Shown: positions 1 through 8,503 of the stretch, one piece after another
Numbering within the stretch: the stretch's first letter is position 1
Layout: each line of letters begins with the position of its first letter
Origin: DATLLN01 sp963797175
Lineage (GTDB): Bacteria; Actinomycetota; Thermoleophilia; Gaiellales; JAICJC01
Direction: 5' to 3'
Assembly: GCA_963797175.1 (NCBI GenBank)
Contig: CAWCOL010000009.1
Span: 1,364,001-1,428,000, forward strand
DNA: 64,000 nt
Position numbers and translations under genes: made by a program
Notes under the pieces: generated by a model
Databases searched by the model: none
Told to the model about the DNA's origin: nothing
What the model saw: only the letters and a program-made list of their open reading frames with translations

Positions 1-282
1 ATCTGCCAGGGCGTCCACGGGCCCTGGCCGAGGAAGGTGTTCGACAGCACGCGCCGCCGTGCCGCCGACGGCGATCCCGGCGCGCGGGCCGAGCGCCGCG
101 CCGGTCACCGCCACGATGATCGTCACCGGCTGGACGTTGGGGATGAAGGCGAACAGGACGCGTCCGCCGGCTGCGGCGGCGGCGAGCGCGGCGATCAGCG
201 CCAGCTCCTTGCTGCGGTTGGGGCCGCGCTCGATCGCCGCGACGCCGATCAGGACGCAGCCGATGGCGAGCAGCAGGATCAC
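1..282 (-). CDS. ECF transporter S component, cobalamin-type (partial, frame break)
   Basis: This is the N-terminal part of a small hydrophobic integral membrane protein that runs off the left edge of the window. The GTG at 280-282 directly follows the stop of the ATPase gene (TAG 284-286). The visible protein has a first membrane segment, then a segment around FIPNVQPVTIIVAVTG, then the pattern GPRAGIAVGG. In the neighbouring frame it continues as LSNTFLGQGPWTPWQ. This pattern is typical of S (substrate-binding) components found with ECF T and A genes and often annotated for cobalamin. Removing one base near position 51 joins the two halves. Being last in a riboswitch-led operon with T and A components supports a vitamin B12 substrate. 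That specificity is inferred from context. Confidence 0.75.
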   Translation of the reverse strand, partial: MILLLAIGCVLIGVAAIERGPNRSKELALIAALAAAAAGGRVLFAFIPNVQPVTIIVAVTGAALGPRAGIAVGGTAARAVEHLPRPGPVDALAD

Positions 283-283
283 G

Positions 284-1856
284 CTAGACACGGACGGCTC
301 CGAACCTCATCCGCAGCGCCTGCGCGGCCTCGGCCACGGACACGCGGCCGGTCGCCAGTGCCACCTGGCCGGTGAAGAAGAGGCCGCCGGCCAGCGCCTC
401 CCGCGGCGCACGGTCCCACAGCACGCTCCCGCGTGCCATCGTCGTCACGGTGTCGGCGGCCTCCGCTGCGAAGTCGATGTCGTGCGTGACGATGGCGACC
501 GCCGTGCCCTCGGCCGCCAGCTCGCGGGCGAACCGCACCAGGGCGAGCTTGTTCAGCCCGTCCATCCCGCGGGTGGGCTCGTCCAGCAGCAGCAGCCCGG
601 GGCGGAGCACGGTCACCGTCGCGATCGCCAGCCGCTGCTGCTGCCCGCTGGAGAGGTCGCGCGGGTGGCGGGCGGCCAGCTCCGCCAGCCCGAACCGCTC
701 GAGCTCGGCATGCGCGCGCGCGCGGTCGGCCCCATCCAGCCCGTGCTCGATCTCGTCGGCGACCGACTCCCGCAGCAGGTGGTGGGCGGGGCTCTGGCTG
801 ACGTAGCCCGCGCGCGCCGTCCCGCGCACCTTCCCCCGGTCGGGTTTCAGCAGCCCCGCGGCGACCAGGGCCATGCTGGTCTTGCCGGCGCCGTTCTCCC
901 CCAGCACAGCCGTCACGCGGCCCGCCTCAAACGCCGTGCTGGCATCGCGCAGCGCCTCCTGCTCGCCGCGGCGCAGGTGCACGCGCTCGAGCGTGACCAC
1001 GGGGTCGCCGGCTGCCGCCGTGGGCAGCGCCGGCGGCGTCTCGCGCGGCGCGATCCGGCGGGCGTCCCGGACGGTCAGGGGCAGCTCGGTCGCCCCGGCC
1101 GCCGCGAATGCCTGCGCGACCGGCGGCAGCAGCCACGGCGCGGCGCCCGCCAGGTGGCCGGCGGCGGCCGGCGGCGGGCCGTCGAAGGCGATCCGCCCGG
1201 CGTCCATCACCACCACCCGGTCGGCCTCCGTGAAGATCCGGCCCGTGCGATGCTCGGCGATCACCATGGTGGTGCCGCGGTCGCGGTTGATCCGTACGGC
1301 CAGCGCCAGCAGCTCCTCGGCAGCGACCGGGTCAAGCTGGCTGGTCGGCTCATCGAACAGCAACAGCGGCTGGCCCATCGCCAGCACCGACGCGATCGCG
1401 ACGCGCTGGCCCTCGCCTCCCGACAGCGTCCCCGCATCGCGGCCGTCCAGGGCCGAGATGCCGGTGGCCATCAGCGCCTCCTGGACGCGGGCGGCGATGG
1501 CCGCGGCCGGGTGGCCCGTGCTCTCCAGGCCGAACGCCACCTCCCGGCGCACGCCCTGGGCGACCAGTTGCGCCTCGGGATCCTGGAACACCAGTCCCGC
1601 GTGGGCGGCCAGCTCGCCAGGGCGGTGGTCGCGCGTGTCCAGTCCGTTCGACCAGCACGCGCCCCGCCAGCTCGCCGCCGTGGAAGTGCGGTACCAGGCC
1701 GAGGGCCGCACGTAGCAGCGTGGACTTGCCGCAGCCCGACTCGCCCACCAGCAACACCAGCTCGCCCGGCTCGATCCGCAGGTCGACCCCGTCCAGCGCC
1801 GGCAGTGCCGCGCCGGGGTAGGCGTACGTCACGCGTTCCAGCGTCAGCGCGGCCAG
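284..1856 (-). CDS. ECF transporter ATPase, two fused ABC domains (frame break near 1650)
   Basis: This is the energising subunit of an ECF vitamin transporter, with both ATPase domains (A and A') in one chain. Domain 1 has Walker A GESGCGKST, signature LSGGEGQR and Walker B LLLFDEPTSQLD. Domain 2 has Walker A GENGAGKTS, signature LSSGQQQR and Walker B LLLLDEPTRGMD. The reading frame changes once near 1650, between LAGRVLV and NGLDTRD. Deleting one G there gives one continuous protein of about 520 residues. The start is uncertain: the domain begins at LAALTLERVTYAYPG, overlapping the 3' end of ecfT, and the CTG at 1854-1856 or the GTG about 27 bases downstream are the only nearby options. It is translationally coupled to ecfT upstream and followed at once by the S component. 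Confidence 0.88.
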
Positions 1857-2668
1857 CGGATCGCTCCGATCTCGATCGCCGTCAGCGCCGCCAGCGCGAT
1901 CGACCCGCCAACGGCCGCCGCCGTCACCGGGTCGCCCAGCAGGTCGTAGTAGCGGTAGTTGGCGCGGCCGCCGGCGATCAGCCACACGGCCAGCAGCAGG
2001 GCCGCCGCGCCGCACACCCCGACCACCCGCTCGCGGGCACGGAGCCGGGGTGGCGGCATCCGCGTCCGCGGGCCGCCGCCGTAGCCGCGGGCCTCCATCG
2101 CCTCGGCCAGCGACAGCGAGCGCTCCAGGCTGAGCGAGACCAGCGGGGACACCAGCTCCGCGGCCGCGCGGCGCCCCGAGATCTGCCTACCCCGGGCGCG
2201 CGCGGCCAGCAGGATGCCTCCGGCGTCGCGCTCGAGCGTGGGCAGCAGCCGCGCCGCCAGGGCGGCGATCAGGGCCGACCGGGGCGCGAAGCGGGACACG
2301 GCGGAGAGCAGCTGGTCGCCGTCGGCCAGGCGGATGAACGCCGCGAACGCGATCGCCGACGCGAAGATTCGCGCGGCCGCGCCGGCGCCGAACGCCAGCT
2401 CCTCGGCCGTGATCTCGGTGTCCAGCGGCGAGAGGTCGGGCCCGTGCCAGAGCGGCGTCAGCCCCTGCACCGAGACGAACGGGTTGATCAGGAACACCAG
2501 CAGGGCCGACCCGGCGGCGAACAGGAAGTAGGCGCGCCTCGGCCCCGGGGCGGCCAGCAGCAGGCCGCTGCCGGCGGCAGCGCAGGTGGCGAGCAGGATC
2601 GGGTTGTCGGCGGCGACCGCCAGCACCAGCACCGCCGAGCACGCAAGCAGGGGCGCCAGCGGCCTCAC
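1844..2668 (-). CDS. ecfT: ECF transporter T component (CbiQ/EcfT family)
   Basis: This is the transmembrane coupling subunit that links the substrate-binding S component to the ATPases. The chosen start is the GTG at 2666-2668, which overlaps the stop of the upstream lipoprotein gene in a GTGA arrangement. The protein is then 274 residues, normal for EcfT. It has several membrane segments at the N-terminus, a central cytoplasmic region, and a final membrane segment near VVGVCGAAALLLAVWLIAGG. The ARG-type coupling motifs of the family are visible as AARARGRQI and EAMEARGYGG, which contact the two ATPase domains. Its place between a DUF4430 lipoprotein and the fused ATPase, downstream of a cobalamin riboswitch, points to B12 uptake. 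Confidence 0.9.
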   Translation of the reverse strand: MRPLAPLLACSAVLVLAVAADNPILLATCAAAGSGLLLAAPGPRRAYFLFAAGSALLVFLINPFVSVQGLTPLWHGPDLSPLDTEITAEELAFGAGAAARIFASAIAFAAFIRLADGDQLLSAVSRFAPRSALIAALAARLLPTLERDAGGILLAARARGRQISGRRAAAELVSPLVSLSLERSLSLAEAMEARGYGGGPRTRMPPPRLRARERVVGVCGAAALLLAVWLIAGGRANYRYYDLLGDPVTAAAVGGSIALAALTAIEIGAIRWPR

Positions 2669-3534
2669 GACCTGCCTCCCGAGGCGAGCACGCGGCCGGA
2701 GCCGTTCATCGCCGCGGTGTACCTGCCGGCGATCGATGCCGGGTGGGCGGCGATCGCGCCGGCGGCGGCGCATGCGGCCGCCTGGTCGGTGCCGGCGACC
2801 AGCAGCTCGAACGACCGTCCGGGGATCCCGTCCGGCACGCGGGCGACGACGACCGCTCGGGCGCCGGGCACGGTGCTCCATCCGGCGGCGCCCCGGTAGA
2901 CCTGGACGCCGTCCCCGCCAAGGCGCACCGTCAGTGCCCAGCGGCGCCAGTTGCGAAGAATCGCGGCGGCGTCCGCGAACGTCGTCACCCGCACGTCATA
3001 GGAGCCGCTCGATCCCAGCCGCGCGCCGTCCGTGGTCAGCGCCGACCGTAGCGCCCCGCTGCAGGCGGGGCCGTTCACGGCGACCGTCGGCCGGTGCCCG
3101 TCCAGGCCGTGCACGAACGGCTCCGGCCAGGCGCCGATCACGGCCGGGACGCCGATGAAGTCCTTCCAGTAGCGGTAGTCCCACCATTCGCGGTCGCCCT
3201 GGTGCAGCGTGACGTCGGCGGAGCCGACGCCGGGGTCGATGCCGTTGACGAAGTAGAGCCAGTCGAGGCTGCGGCCCTTGTCACCGGAGACGCCGTCGAT
3301 CGACTGCACGAACCGGCCGCCGTACGACGTTCCAACCTCGGCCGACCGGCGCAGCGCGTTCAGGGCGGACTGGCCGGGCGCGACACGCGCCTGCTTCATC
3401 AGCGTCTGGCCGAAGCCGCGGGTGACGAGCACCGTGGCGGCGGCGGGGCCGGAGGGAGCCGCACCGGCTCCCTCGCCGCAGCCCGCCGCCGCGAGCAGCG
3501 CCAGCGCTAGGAGGAGGAGACGACGTCGATCCAC
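2665..3534 (-). CDS. DUF4430-type surface lipoprotein, probable cobalamin binder
   Basis: This is a 289-residue lipoprotein. The N-terminus MDRRRLLLLALALLAAAGC has a basic start, a hydrophobic stretch and a lipobox ending at Cys19, so it is probably anchored outside the membrane. The next region (about residues 30-130) has the DUF4430 pattern: a strand TVLVTRGFG, NALRRSAEVGTSYGGRFVQSI, then DWLYFVNGIDPGVGSADVTL and WWDYRYWKDF. DUF4430 resembles the C-terminal beta-domain of intrinsic factor/transcobalamin, which supports extracellular B12 capture. The C-terminal half (about 140-289) is not recognised. The GTG start overlaps the preceding gene by 28 bases, and the stop overlaps ecfT. Cobalamin binding is inferred from the domain together with the riboswitch. 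Confidence 0.78.
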   Translation of the reverse strand: MDRRRLLLLALALLAAAGCGEGAGAAPSGPAAATVLVTRGFGQTLMKQARVAPGQSALNALRRSAEVGTSYGGRFVQSIDGVSGDKGRSLDWLYFVNGIDPGVGSADVTLHQGDREWWDYRYWKDFIGVPAVIGAWPEPFVHGLDGHRPTVAVNGPACSGALRSALTTDGARLGSSGSYDVRVTTFADAAAILRNWRRWALTVRLGGDGVQVYRGAAGWSTVPGARAVVVARVPDGIPGRSFELLVAGTDQAAACAAAGAIAAHPASIAGRYTAAMNGSGRVLASGGRS

Positions 3535-4229
3535 AGCGTCTTCGAGCGGATCTCCCCTGCCTTCCTGGCCCGCACCCGGACGTCCTTGTTGCCGGTGATG
3601 TGGATGGTCGCGTGGCCGGTCTCATCGACCCGCACGGAGGGCGAGCCGTTCACGACCAGGCGTGCCCCGGCCGCCGGCGTCCCGGTGCCGGCATCGTCGA
3701 ACTGCTTCACCAGCACGGTCACCGTGTCGCCGGGCGACGCCTGGGCCGGCGCCGAGATGCCCAGCGTCGGCTCGGTGGCGAACGTCACCGGGTCGAAGGT
3801 CGTGTAGTAGACGAGCACCCGCGAGAGCGCGGTGACCGGCGTCGAGCCGAGGCCCTGCGGCGCCAGCGTCTGGCCGATCTTGAACGCCCAGAACGCCGTG
3901 GGCGGCGGGGTGATGCCGGCCACGCTGTTCAGGAAGAACCCGTTCCAGGCGCCGCCGAACGAGTCCGACCAGCCCAGGTCGAGGGCGAAGGGGCGTTGCC
4001 GCGACGCGGCCACCAGGGCGCCCAGCGCGGTCACCCTGGTCGTGGTGTGGGTGACGCCCATGTCGTCCTTGAGGGAGCCGGTGACGGGCTTGACGTCACC
4101 CTGGAAAACGGTGGTGGTGGGTCCTTCGACCCGGGTGGTGACCGCGGCCGAGGCCGGTGCTGCTGCGATCGCGAGAGCGACCAGCGCAGCGCACAGGGCG
4201 GCTGCGAGACGTGGGCGGTTGAGTGCCAA
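3507..4229 (-). CDS. Secreted DUF4430-like protein with C-terminal Ig-like domain
   Basis: This is the first gene after the cobalamin riboswitch. The start is the TTG at 4227-4229, chosen because a strong ribosome site (AAGGAGGA) lies eight bases upstream and a Sec signal peptide follows (RLAAALCAALVALAIAAAPASA). There is no lipobox, so the product is probably released or retained through partners. Residues of about 25-155 resemble a DUF4430 domain (VTTRVEGPTTTVFQGDV, ALGALVAASRQRPFALDLGW, FFLNSVAGI, FWAFKIG, VLVYYTTFD). Residues of about 165-240 look like an Ig-like or Big domain (SAPAQASPGDTVTVLVKQF to VRARKAG). With the adjacent lipoprotein it gives two tandem candidate B12 carriers ahead of one ECF importer. 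The assignment is by pattern only. Confidence 0.68.
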   Translation of the reverse strand: MALNRPRLAAALCAALVALAIAAAPASAAVTTRVEGPTTTVFQGDVKPVTGSLKDDMGVTHTTTRVTALGALVAASRQRPFALDLGWSDSFGGAWNGFFLNSVAGITPPPTAFWAFKIGQTLAPQGLGSTPVTALSRVLVYYTTFDPVTFATEPTLGISAPAQASPGDTVTVLVKQFDDAGTGTPAAGARLVVNGSPSVRVDETGHATIHITGNKDVRVRARKAGEIRSKTLWIDVVSSS

Positions 4230-4261
4230 CGCGGGTCCTCCTTCCTCGAGAGGCTCGGGTA

Positions 4262-4447
4262 TGCGTGTGGCGGGCGGCAGGTCTTCTGGCTCGGACGCGC
4301 TTCCCGGGGGATGGAGCTCCCGGGCCGCCCGGCTGACCTTCCCGGCCCTTCGGCCAGTGGCTACCTCTCGGTACGCCGGTCGGACGTCCACACAGCGGCG
4401 GGACCGCACCGGATTCGCACCGGTTTCCCTTGACCGCCCGCGGGGCG
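4262..4447 (-). ncRNA. Cobalamin (adenosylcobalamin-class) riboswitch
   Basis: The minus-strand leader carries the conserved core of a cobalamin riboswitch. Reading 5' to 3' from about 4447 there is GGGAAACCGGTGCGAATCC followed by GCGGTCCCGCCGCTGTG, a GCCACTGG...GGGAAGG segment, and the B12 box AGCCAGAAGACCTGCC at 4276-4291. The ribosome site of the downstream TTG-start gene lies about 35 bases after the B12 box, so control could act on translation or by termination. A -10-like TACAGT sits on the minus strand at the very end of the helicase gene (around 4449-4454), just upstream of the aptamer. The controlled unit is the two DUF4430 genes plus the ECF transporter. Confidence 0.95.
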
Positions 4448-4448
4448 G

Positions 4449-6705
4449 CTACTGTACCACGCTGCCGGGGGCCGCCAGCCGCTCGAGCAGCGCCCGCGCG
4501 CCGGCCTTGTCGAGCGGCTCGTTGAGGTTGCCGCACTTGGGCGACTGCACGCACGAGGGGCAGCCGTGCTCGCACGGGCACTCGGCCAGCAGGGCCGCCG
4601 TCCGGGCCACCCAGGTCGCGAACAGCTCGAAGCCGCGGCGGCTGATGCCGGCGCCTCCCGGGTGTCCGTCGTAGACGAAGATCGTCGGGGCACCGGTCTG
4701 GGGGTGGAGGTCGGTCGAGAGCCCGCCGATGTCGCCGCGATCGGCCGTCGCCAGCAGCGGCAGCAGGCCGATCATGGCGTGCTCGGCCGCGTGCAGGGAG
4801 CCGAGCAGCACCGCCGGCGCGGGCAGCCAGGAGGGCACGAACCAGATCGCCTCGGTGGCGAACCGCCGCTCGGGCATGTCCAGGGCGACCATGTCGATCG
4901 GCTCGTGATCGGTCAACCGCTTACGCTGGTAACCGACCACCTGTTCGCGCACCTCGATCGGGCCGTGGCAGACGCGGGCGCCGTCCAGCTCGAGCACCGT
5001 CTCCTCCGCCAGCACGGTGGTCGCCGACAGGCGCCGTGCCTGGGTGTAGAAGTCGCCGTCGAACGGCTCCACCAGCGCCACCCGGCCGGAGTGGTCGAGC
5101 GCCCGCACCAGGTACTGCTCGCCCAGGTGGAGGTAGATGGCTCCCTCGTGCACGGTCGAGTCGGCCCGGGCGCCGTCCACCAGGCCCAGCAGCGTGCCGG
5201 TGCCGCCCTCGACGATCGCGATCGCGTCCGCCGAAGCCGAGCGCAGCGGCACGCCGGCCGCGGGGTGATCGGCGCCCGAGTAGACCAGCCCGGCCGGGCC
5301 GGGGCGCAGGTCGGGCAGCGATGCCGCGAGCTCCATCCCGGCGTCGCCGAAGTGGCCGGCGGTCGGCGTCGGTCAGCGGCAGCTCGGCCGCCGCGCAGCG
5401 CAGGTGGGCGGCCAGCACCACCGGGTTCGCGGGGTTGGAGACGGCGGCCTCGGTCGGCCGGTCGAGCAGCTCGTCGGCGTGGCGGGCCAGGTACTGGTCG
5501 AGCTGGTCCTCGCCGGCGACCATCAGGCCGAGGCCGAGATCGCGGCGACCGGCCCGGCCCCACTGCTGGCGGAGGCTGGCCATCCCGCCCGGGAAGCCGA
5601 CGGCGATCGCGCAGTCGAGCGTGCCGATGTCGAGCCCCAGCTCGAGCGCGCTGGTGGACACGACCCCCAGCAGCCGGCCCTCGGCCAGGTCGCGCTCGAT
5701 CGTGCGCCGCTGCTCGGCCGTGTAGCCGGCGCGGTAGGGCGCGATCCGGTCGCGCAGCTCGGGGCGCGTGCAGCGTCAGCGCCTCGCGGGCGTAGCGGTG
5801 CACCAGCTCGCAGCCCTTCCGCGAGCGGACGAACACGATCGTCCGCAGCCCCCGCGTCACCATCCCCACCAGCAGCGTGGCGGCCTCGCCCAGCGTGCTG
5901 GCCCGGATGCCGACGCTCCTCGTCGAGCAGCGGTGGGTTCCAGACGGCGATGTCGCGCTCGGGCGCCGGGGAGCCGTCGTCGGTCGATCAGCGCCACCGG
6001 CCCGCCCGCCAGCGTGGCGCCCGCCTGCGCGGGATTGGCGACGGTCGCCGAGGCCAGCACGATGGCCGGCCGGGCGCCGTAGTACTCGCACAGCCGGCGC
6101 AGCCGGGCCAGCACGTTGGCGACGTGGGAGCCGAACACGCCGCGGTAGACGTGGGCCTCGTCCACGACGACGTAGCGCAGCCGGTGCAGCGTCTCGGCCC
6201 AGGCGCCGTGGCCGGGCAGGATGCCGGCGTGCAGCATGTCCGGGTTGGTCAGCACGAGGTTCGCCCAGCCGCGCACCTGGCGGCGCTCGTCGCGCGGGGT
6301 GTCGCCGTCGTAGATCGCAAGCCGCAGGTTGGGCGGTGACAGCGCGCTCAGCGACCGGGCCTGGTCCTGTGCGAGCGCCTTGGTCGGGTACAGGTAGAAC
6401 GCCCGGTCGCCGGCGTCCCGGGCGATCGCGTCCAGCACCGGGAGGTTGAACGCCAGCGACTTGCCGCTGGCCGTGCCGGTCACCACCATCGCGTTGCCGG
6501 TGCGGGCGGCGTCCGCCAGAGCGGCCTGGTGGGTGTAGAGGCGATCGATTCCGGCCCGGGCGAGGGCCGCCCGCAGGCCGTCCTCGATCCAGCCGGGGAC
6601 GTCCGCCCAGGCCGGCTCGCGGCCGGGAACACGGCGCCGGGCCACCAGCTGCTCGCCGTCGGGCGGGAGGCCCAGGGCGAGCACCGGCTCCCAGGGTGCG
6701 ATCAC
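4449..6705 (-). CDS. DEAD/DEAH-box helicase with C-terminal DUF1998/MZB zinc domain, MrfA (YprA)-like (four frame breaks)
   Basis: This is a superfamily 2 helicase of about 750 residues. The N-terminal half shows the Q-region YTHQAALADAA, motif I VVTGTASGKSLAFNLP, YPTKALAQDQ, the DEAH box VVDEAHVYRG, and the SAT motif LASATVANP. The second RecA domain has FVRSRKGCEL, STSALELGLDIG and QQWGRAGR. The C-terminus has the four-cysteine zinc motif CPCEHGCPSCVQSPKCGN, diagnostic of the MrfA/YprA group, whose B. subtilis member helps repair mitomycin C lesions. The frame breaks near 5982, 5918, 5761 and 5355, and each is repaired by deleting one base. The GTG start (6703-6705) overlaps the pheA stop. 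The co-transcription with pheA is probably incidental. Confidence 0.9.
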
Positions 6706-7531
6706 CCCCGCGGCGACACCGGGTAGCAGCCCAGGTGGCTGAGGGCCGCCGTCATCTCGGCCATCGCGGCGAGCGCGGCCCGCACCGGCTCGTCCATCGG
6801 GTGCCCCTCGAGGTCGGCGTAGAACTGGTAGTCCCAGGGCCGTCCCGGGATCGGGCGCGACTGGAGCGAGGTCATGTTCACGCCGAACCGGCGGAGCGGC
6901 TCGATCGCGTCGTGCAGCGCTCCCGGGTGGTGGTGGGTGACGAACCGCACGGCGGTGCGCCACTCGTCCGCCGATGCGCGGTCGAGGCGGGTGTGCGTCG
7001 CCACGGTGACGAAGCGCGTGTAGTTCTGGGCGTGGTCGGAGACGTCGTTCAGGAGCACCGTCAGCCCCAGCCGGTCGGCGATGCCGCGCGAGGAGATCGC
7101 CGCCTGGCGGGGATCCCCGGCCTCGGCAACGCGCCGGGCCGCGGCCGCGGTGCTGGGCGCGACCTCGGGCAGCGTGTCGGGCAGCGACGAGAGGAACCGC
7201 CGGCACTGGGACAGCGCCATCGGGTGGCTGTGCACCCGCGCCAGCGCGTCGATGTTGGTGTTGGCGAGCCCGACAAGGACGTGGGGGACGGGCAGCACCG
7301 CCTCGTCCACGATCGCCAGCGGGGCGTGGGCGAGCAGCGTCGTAGGTCTCGGGCACGACGCCGGCCAGCGAGTTCTCGATCGGCAGCACGCCGCACGATC
7401 GCCTCGCCGCGCGTGACCGCGCGCATCACGTCCGCGACGGAGTGGCAGGGCAGGAGCTCGGCGTCCGGGTAGAGCCGGGCCGCCGCCTCGGCGGCGTAGG
7501 CGCCCTCCTCTCCGAAATGTGCAACGGTCAT
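6702..7531 (-). CDS. pheA: Prephenate dehydratase (two frame breaks)
   Basis: This enzyme converts prephenate to phenylpyruvate in phenylalanine biosynthesis. The start ATG (7529-7531) follows an AGGA ribosome site. The product begins TVAHFGEEGAYAAEAA, then in the next frame LPIENSLAGVVPETYD, then LLAHAPLAIVDEAVLPVPH. The catalytic-loop pattern NYTRFVTVA follows, and a C-terminal ACT domain with LQSRPIPGRPWDYQFYADLEG provides phenylalanine feedback binding. Single extra bases near 7393 and 7338 explain the frame changes. The length of about 276 residues is normal for a monofunctional enzyme. The stop overlaps the helicase start. A hairpin with a U-rich tail sits immediately upstream, suggesting control by attenuation. 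Confidence 0.93.
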
Positions 7532-7545
7532 GGTCGATGCTTCCT

Positions 7546-7578
7546 CAAAACAACAAAGGCCCCCGTCTCCGGAGGCCT
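7546..7578 (-). terminator. Attenuator-like intrinsic terminator upstream of pheA
   Basis: On the minus strand a nine-base-pair stem (AGGCCTCCG / CGGGGGCCT, one G-U pair, four-base GAGA loop) is followed directly by TTGTTGTTTTG. One pair is G-U on the minus strand but C-A on the plus strand, and the T-rich tail is also on the minus side, so it is oriented towards pheA. It ends just before the pheA ribosome site, with no gene between. An ordinary terminator would make no sense there, which suggests conditional termination. A phenylalanine-codon-rich stretch lies about 33 bases upstream of the hairpin. Confidence 0.7.
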
Positions 7579-7610
7579 CTCGATCAGCGACGTCGATGTG
7601 CCGGCGCGCT

Positions 7611-7668
7611 TCAGATGCCCCCTCGAAGGGTGGTAAACGCGAAGCCGGCAAAAGCGTCGCAGGTACAT
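7611..7668 (-). other. Possible Phe-rich leader peptide for pheA attenuation
   Basis: About 33 bases upstream of the attenuator hairpin the minus strand has a short frame ending FAGFAFTTLRGGI and stop, with three Phe codons (TTT, TTC, TTT) in six residues. No ATG, GTG or TTG start lies close upstream in this frame. The ATG at 7666-7668 is one frame off and would join it if one base in the GCGACGC stretch were extra. That would match the single-base insertions seen in neighbouring genes and would give a leader peptide of about 18 residues. This is a candidate only. Confidence 0.35.
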
Positions 7669-7675
7669 TGCCGCC

Positions 7676-8503
7676 ATGCTACCAGAGGACGAGCTGGTCG
7701 AGCGGATCGCGCCGCTCCGGCGGGCGCAGCCGCGATGTCAGCGTGGGCATCGGCGACGACGCCGCGGTGCTGGCGGGCGGCCTGGTTGCATCCACGGACA
7801 TGCTCGTGGAGGGCGTCCACTTCGACCGCTCCCGGCTGACGGCCCGCGAGATCGGGCACCGCGCGGCGGCGGCCAACCTGTCCGATCTGGCGGCGATGGG
7901 CGCCCGTCCGCTGTGCCTGCTCGCGGCCGTCGGCGTACCCGAGGGATTCGACGAGCTCGACGAGCTGACCCGTGGGCTGGCCGGCCACGACGTCGCGGTG
8001 GCGGGCGGCGACCTGTCCAGCGCACCGGTGCTGACCGTGGCCGTGACCGCGCTCGGCCACGCCGAGCATCCCGTCCTTCGCAGCGGAGGCAACGCCGGGG
8101 ACGTGCTGGTGGTCAGCGGCCCGCTGGGCGCCCAGGCGGCGTCGGGCTACGTGCTGCCGGTGACGCCGCGGTTGGCCGAGGGCGCGGAGCTGGCCGGCAT
8201 CGCCACCGCCATGATCGACCTCTCCGACGGGATCGCGGCGGACGTCCGGCGGCTGGCACGGGCCAGCGGCACGCGGCGCGCTGGTCGAGCTGGTGCGCCT
8301 GCCGGTGGCCGCGGGTGCGACGCCGGAGCGAGGCGGCTGCGGGCGGTGAGGACTACGAGCTGCTGGCCGCCGTGCCGCCGCACGCGCCGTTGCCGGGGTG
8401 GGCGACGATCGTGGGGCGGCTGACCGCGGATCCCGAGGTCGTGCTGCTGGACGGCGAGGGGCGCCACCGCGACGACCTCGCCGGGTTCGACCACTTCCGG
8501 TGA
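7676..8503 (+). CDS. thiL: Thiamine-monophosphate kinase (three frame breaks)
   Basis: ThiL phosphorylates thiamine monophosphate to thiamine diphosphate, the last step of cofactor synthesis. The start is ATG 7676 (MLPEDELVERIAPLRR). The protein continues in the next frame as DVSVGIGDDAAVLAG, with STDMLVEGVHFD, NLSDLAAMGARP, AGGDLSSAP and IDLSDGIAADVRRLA, which are the metal- and ATP-binding motifs of the ThiL/PurM fold. The C-terminus GGEDYELLAAV is also diagnostic. Single extra bases near 7727, 8275 and 8329 account for all frame changes, giving about 275 residues, slightly short for ThiL. Its stop overlaps the GTG of the downstream transporter. It is divergent from pheA, and the two 5' leader regions share about 145 bases. 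Confidence 0.9.
   Translation: MLPEDELVERIAPLRRAQPRCQRGHRRRRRGAGGRPGCIHGHARGGRPLRPLPADGPRDRAPRGGGQPVRSGGDGRPSAVPARGRRRTRGIRRARRADPWAGRPRRRGGGRRPVQRTGADRGRDRARPRRASRPSQRRQRRGRAGGQRPAGRPGGVGLRAAGDAAVGRGRGAGRHRHRHDRPLRRDRGGRPAAGTGQRHAARWSSWCACRWPRVRRRSEAAAGGEDYELLAAVPPHAPLPGWATIVGRLTADPEVVLLDGEGRHRDDLAGFDHFR

Noticed and set aside
1640..1660. Programmed frameshift in the ECF ATPase gene (and in other broken genes)
   Set aside because: There is no slippery heptamer or downstream structure at the junctions, and the same one-base change occurs at 24 unrelated sites, which points to sequence error.
59..2899. Very long open frame on the plus strand opposite the ECF operon
   Set aside because: It is rich in Arg, Gly, Ala and Gln with no domain pattern, and it is antisense to clear ABC and EcfT motifs. 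Long antisense frames are expected at this G+C content. The same holds for long open frames opposite acs, the mutase, the S8 protease and the mannosidase.
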